In this document: one piece after another, positions 61,629-64,000 of the stretch
Layout of the letters: the number at the start of each line of letters is the position of its first letter
Numbering within the stretch: position 1 is the stretch's first letter
Source: Caballeronia sp. dw_19
Lineage (GTDB): Bacteria; Pseudomonadota; Gammaproteobacteria; Burkholderiales; Burkholderiaceae
NCBI RefSeq assembly: GCF_018449515.1
Contig: NZ_JAAVUQ010000003.1
Location: 124,001-188,000 of the forward strand
Reading direction: 5' to 3'
Length of the DNA: 64,000 bases
Notes under the pieces: model-generated
Told to the model about the DNA's origin: nothing
The model's database searches: none
What the model saw: the letters and a program-made list of their open reading frames with translations, nothing else
Program-made: the position numbers and the translations under genes

Positions 61629-61777
61629 CTAGGTGACTGTGTGGTCAGCCTTCAACACACCATCCGCTGCTTGACCAATCAGTAGTCCCAGTTGAGCGTC
61701 GATAGGGTCTTGCGGCGGCGGAATGTTGTTCGGCAGGGGATCGGGAACGAAGGTGAGGCCAATTTAATCTTGGCCAT
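61629..61777 (-). pseudogene. Tiny gene with an apparent one-base deletion, just after the SMEK gene
   Basis: An ATG at 61777, eight bases after the SMEK stop codon, starts MAKIK. One base later in register the strand reads IGLTFVPDPLPNNIPPPQDP and then AQLGLLIGQAADGVLKADHT, ending with TAG at 61629. One inserted A in the ATTAAATTGG stretch would join both parts into a 49-residue protein. This could be a true frameshift mutation or a sequencing error. The function is unknown. Confidence 0.38.
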
Positions 61778-61785
61778 TTTGCGGT

Positions 61786-62826
61786 TCAGAATGCAGAGAA
61801 ATCCACGTTTCCCAAGACCATTCTGTAGCTCAGTTTGTTTTTTTCCACGAAACTAACGAAATTCATTGCGAGATCGTCGTTATCCGATAACCTTAGAATG
61901 ACTTCCGGCAACCCTAGCTCAGATTCATCCTCATAGTTGAGGTAAGCGAGATCAGCATGCTCGAGCAACGAAACTTCTTCAAGAAAATTACTCCCGGTAT
62001 AGAGCCTTCGGCCGATTTCGACGACAACAAAGGCATATTGACTGTCATTACTTCTTCTTGTTCTCGTCCTTGATCGACGTTCAAACAGCATGGCAAGAAA
62101 CTCTCGCGTGATGCGTGGCGTCCTTATGAGTGAACGTGACAAGACTCTAAAGGATTCTCCAAGCTCTTGCTCTTCGATAGCATCCAAATTGACTTCTGCG
62201 GCCGCCGCGCAGAATTTTCTAAAGGCCGCGAGATTTCCCATTTTTGGAGTGGGTGTGGTTTCCCATTTGTCATACCCATTTGTAGGATATTGTCCGCTAT
62301 CGTCGGCTAGCTCTAGCTCTATTCTAAGTTTTACACTATTGGCGCGTATGAAGGTTTGGAGAGCCTGAAGTCGTTCAAGAGGAAGGCTCATGCAGAGTCG
62401 GGCTAGGTCATCTAGGTCCCAGATATCGGAGACGTGAAATCCGACGCTTGCGACCGAGGCAGGATCCAGTGAGTACGAACCTTGTTTCTTGCCGATAATG
62501 AGGACCCGAAACTTGTTGTATTCGTCCTTCTGTTTGGCGGTCAGGCGCTTGAGCGTTTTATTAACCTTGTCCGCGTTTGCAGTAGACGTTATCTGAAATG
62601 CCTCTTTGCGAATCGCATCCCCAAGGTCTAAGCCCGGCTCATTCGAGCGATGTTCATTTAAATTAAGTAATTGTGCGTTTAGTATGATATTTAAAATATC
62701 TTTGAAATAATTTTCCGATATGACATTTAGGTCTGTCATCCCCAACTTGCAGCGCATATCGATTTGCGCAGACAACGAGGATAGCTCGTCGATGATGTCA
62801 CCAATAAAATAACCTCTAGTAAGCAT
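61786..62826 (-). CDS. SMEK-domain protein
   Basis: This 346-residue protein has AGGAAA before its ATG. The N-terminal 110 residues match the SMEK domain: TRGYFIGDIIDELSSLSAQI, ENYFKDILNIILNAQLLNLN, then DAIRKEAFQITSTANADKVN with the E-x-FQ(I/V)T nuclease-like core (AFQIT), and TLKRLTAKQKDEYNKFRVL. The C-terminal two thirds are helical and unassigned. SMEK domains are thought to be restriction-endonuclease-like and occur in antiphage proteins. It runs opposite to the dpd-like island, and two tiny frames follow it. Confidence 0.75.
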   Translation of the reverse strand: MLTRGYFIGDIIDELSSLSAQIDMRCKLGMTDLNVISENYFKDILNIILNAQLLNLNEHRSNEPGLDLGDAIRKEAFQITSTANADKVNKTLKRLTAKQKDEYNKFRVLIIGKKQGSYSLDPASVASVGFHVSDIWDLDDLARLCMSLPLERLQALQTFIRANSVKLRIELELADDSGQYPTNGYDKWETTPTPKMGNLAAFRKFCAAAAEVNLDAIEEQELGESFRVLSRSLIRTPRITREFLAMLFERRSRTRTRRSNDSQYAFVVVEIGRRLYTGSNFLEEVSLLEHADLAYLNYEDESELGLPEVILRLSDNDDLAMNFVSFVEKNKLSYRMVLGNVDFSAF

Positions 62827-63428
62827 CAGGTTTCCTTTTGAGTGGGTTCACATGTTCGAAATATTTTTGATTACCGATCGCTGTCATCCGCCCACTAAGG
62901 CCCGCCTTTTCAAGCCAAGTGGACTTGGCTATTATCGCGAGAAAGATTTTCCTGAGCTAGTGAAAAAAGTTACACGCGATATAGTCGTTGACCTGTGGAA
63001 AAAGCTCACGGTCTTTGTGCTTGAAGAGTTTGACTGCCTTCAGCCGACGGAGCACGACGCGATCATTGACGTCAAGGGACACGCCGCAACATAAGTATCG
63101 GAGAAGGGTTGTTATCGGGATGCTAGGGATGTTCCGTAGCGGACGTTCTAACTCGATGGCATTGCTGTGTGCGGAGCCTTCGATGATGGGGACTATCCTG
63201 AAGGTCAACGGCTGAAGTGGACATCTTCAACTGTAATTGATGCCGCGAGCGCGATGCGGGGAAGTGATCCAGTACACCGTCGAATTGGTTAGTTGATAGG
63301 CGACCTCGCAGTGCGCGCCACGGAACACGATTGATGCACAGGCAACGCACCTATGCTTGTATCTGCGCCAGAAAGCGGCGACCCTCGATGTACGAGGTTC
63401 GCCGCCTAGCAGGGACTAGGTCGACGCC
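62827..63428. other. 600-bp region without a confidently supported gene
   Basis: An 80-codon plus-strand frame starts at 62852 (MFEIFLITDRCHPPTKARLF...) and an 83-codon minus-strand frame covers 62957-63208. Neither has a good ribosome-binding site or known family. At most one can be real. The segment may be debris of an older gene. Confidence 0.3.
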
Positions 63429-63749
63429 TCAGTCATCCTGGTCGTCCTCAGCCTCGGATTCCATTTCGCTGTTGTAACCGTCGAGATAGACCTGAAGCAA
63501 CGCCGGATCTTTGAAGTGTTTTCTGCCGAGTGCTTCGGCGCCCCACAATGAGTACTTGCACACCATCCGTCCCGACTCGCTGACCCCAAACCACGAACTA
63601 GCCATGCGGAACCCCAGCGCGTATCCATAGCCGAAAACGAAGCCTTCGCGGTATTCGTCCTTGTACTGCGAAAACTCAAAAGCGTCCGGCTCTCCATCCG
63701 CCATAACGCCAGCGTTCCAGCCAGCTTCAAATGCTCTATCGTCGTACAT
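63429..63749 (-). CDS. Hypothetical protein
   Basis: This 106-residue acidic protein starts at the ATG at 63749 with CGGAG in front. The sequence DDRAFEAGWNAGVMADGEPD, YKDEYREGFVFGYGYALGFR and LLQVYLDGYNSEMESEAEDD looks like an amphipathic helical protein with regularly placed Gly and aromatic residues, and ends in an acidic tail. No family is recognised and the neighbours give no clue. Confidence 0.6.
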   Translation of the reverse strand: MYDDRAFEAGWNAGVMADGEPDAFEFSQYKDEYREGFVFGYGYALGFRMASSWFGVSESGRMVCKYSLWGAEALGRKHFKDPALLQVYLDGYNSEMESEAEDDQDD

Positions 63750-63951
63750 CGTTCACTCCGATTTTTTTGTCCAGATTTGCCAAACGCATTGGCTCCGAGT
63801 AGTCAAGCGCCGTTCTAGCTCCGCGCAGGCTGGATCCGACTACGAAATTGCTTGCATAGTGGGTTCACCGACCAGGTCTGCTTCGTAAAAACACGCAGTG
63901 CCACAATCGGGTGGATCTGCCGGCACCAGCAGAGCGGCGGCGGTGAGATCG

Positions 63952-64000
63952 TCAGTCGGCGTCGGGCGGAGTCCCGGCCTCGGCGAAGATCTCGGAAAGG
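63952..64000 (-). CDS. C-terminal end of an unidentified gene, cut by the window edge
   Basis: The minus strand reads LSEIFAEAGTPPDAD and a TGA at 63952. The peptide looks coding, but 16 codons are too few to name a family. The 200 bp between it and the hypothetical gene are not coding as far as I can see. Confidence 0.3.
   Translation of the reverse strand, partial: LSEIFAEAGTPPDAD

Noticed and set aside
1..64000. CRISPR arrays and tRNA/rRNA genes
   Set aside because: No regularly spaced direct repeats and no cloverleaf or rRNA-like sequence were recognised on reading through. A tRNA would have to be missed by eye; a tRNAscan run would settle it.

Overview
The window looks like accessory DNA from a Burkholderiaceae bacterium (Burkholderia, Paraburkholderia or Caballeronia type). 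This rests on a Burkholderia-style trimeric porin, an ArgP-like LysR regulator, high-GC codon use and a GC-rich conjugation backbone. It is probably part of a large conjugative plasmid or an integrative conjugative element. No integrase or replication initiator that would decide between these is visible. No rRNA, tRNA or CRISPR array was recognised.

Layout. Positions 1-8.7 kb carry metabolic genes: the N-terminus of a class II aldolase, a porin and a porin remnant, then an oxidoreductase group. That group has a [2Fe-2S] subunit, an NAD/FAD subunit, a D-amino-acid-oxidase-like subunit and an N-formylglutamate amidohydrolase-like enzyme, followed by a LysR regulator. IS66 and ACT-domain debris lies around the regulator. 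From 8.9 to 27.9 kb runs a conjugation block in one direction: an AlpA-like regulator, a complete P-type (VirB1-B11) type IV secretion system with a coupling protein split into two overlapping genes, a PriCT-2/Toprim primase-like protein, an LPD7 protein, a MobC-like protein and a relaxase. From 40.9 to 46.0 kb the backbone resumes with TraK/TraL/TraM-like genes, a large ParB-like protein and a DUF932 protein.

Between these backbone halves (28-39.6 kb) is a cargo island. It holds an XRE regulator with a dyad operator, a HEPN-motif protein, an AbiJ-like gene overlapping a NERD-STAND NTPase gene, and a retron. The retron has a PRTase/winged-helix effector, an approximately 199-nt msr-msd locus bounded by 10-bp inverted repeats, and a reverse transcriptase. 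The RT gene is split exactly inside its QGxxSP motif by a 2.24-kb serine-recombinase element with perfect 25-bp terminal inverted repeats.

The second island (47.3-61.2 kb) is the most notable. A UvrD-like helicase and a Cas4-like PD-(D/E)XK nuclease precede a tightly coupled five-gene run: a YaaA/DUF6884-like protein, a DGQHR protein, a DpdA-like DNA transglycosylase, a second DGQHR protein and QueC. QueD, an HNH nuclease, a third DGQHR protein, a membrane protein and a HAD hydrolase follow. I read this as a compact 7-deazaguanine DNA-modification and restriction system that differs from the classical dpd cluster. The window ends with a SMEK-domain protein, two very small genes hidden downstream of it, and a hypothetical protein.
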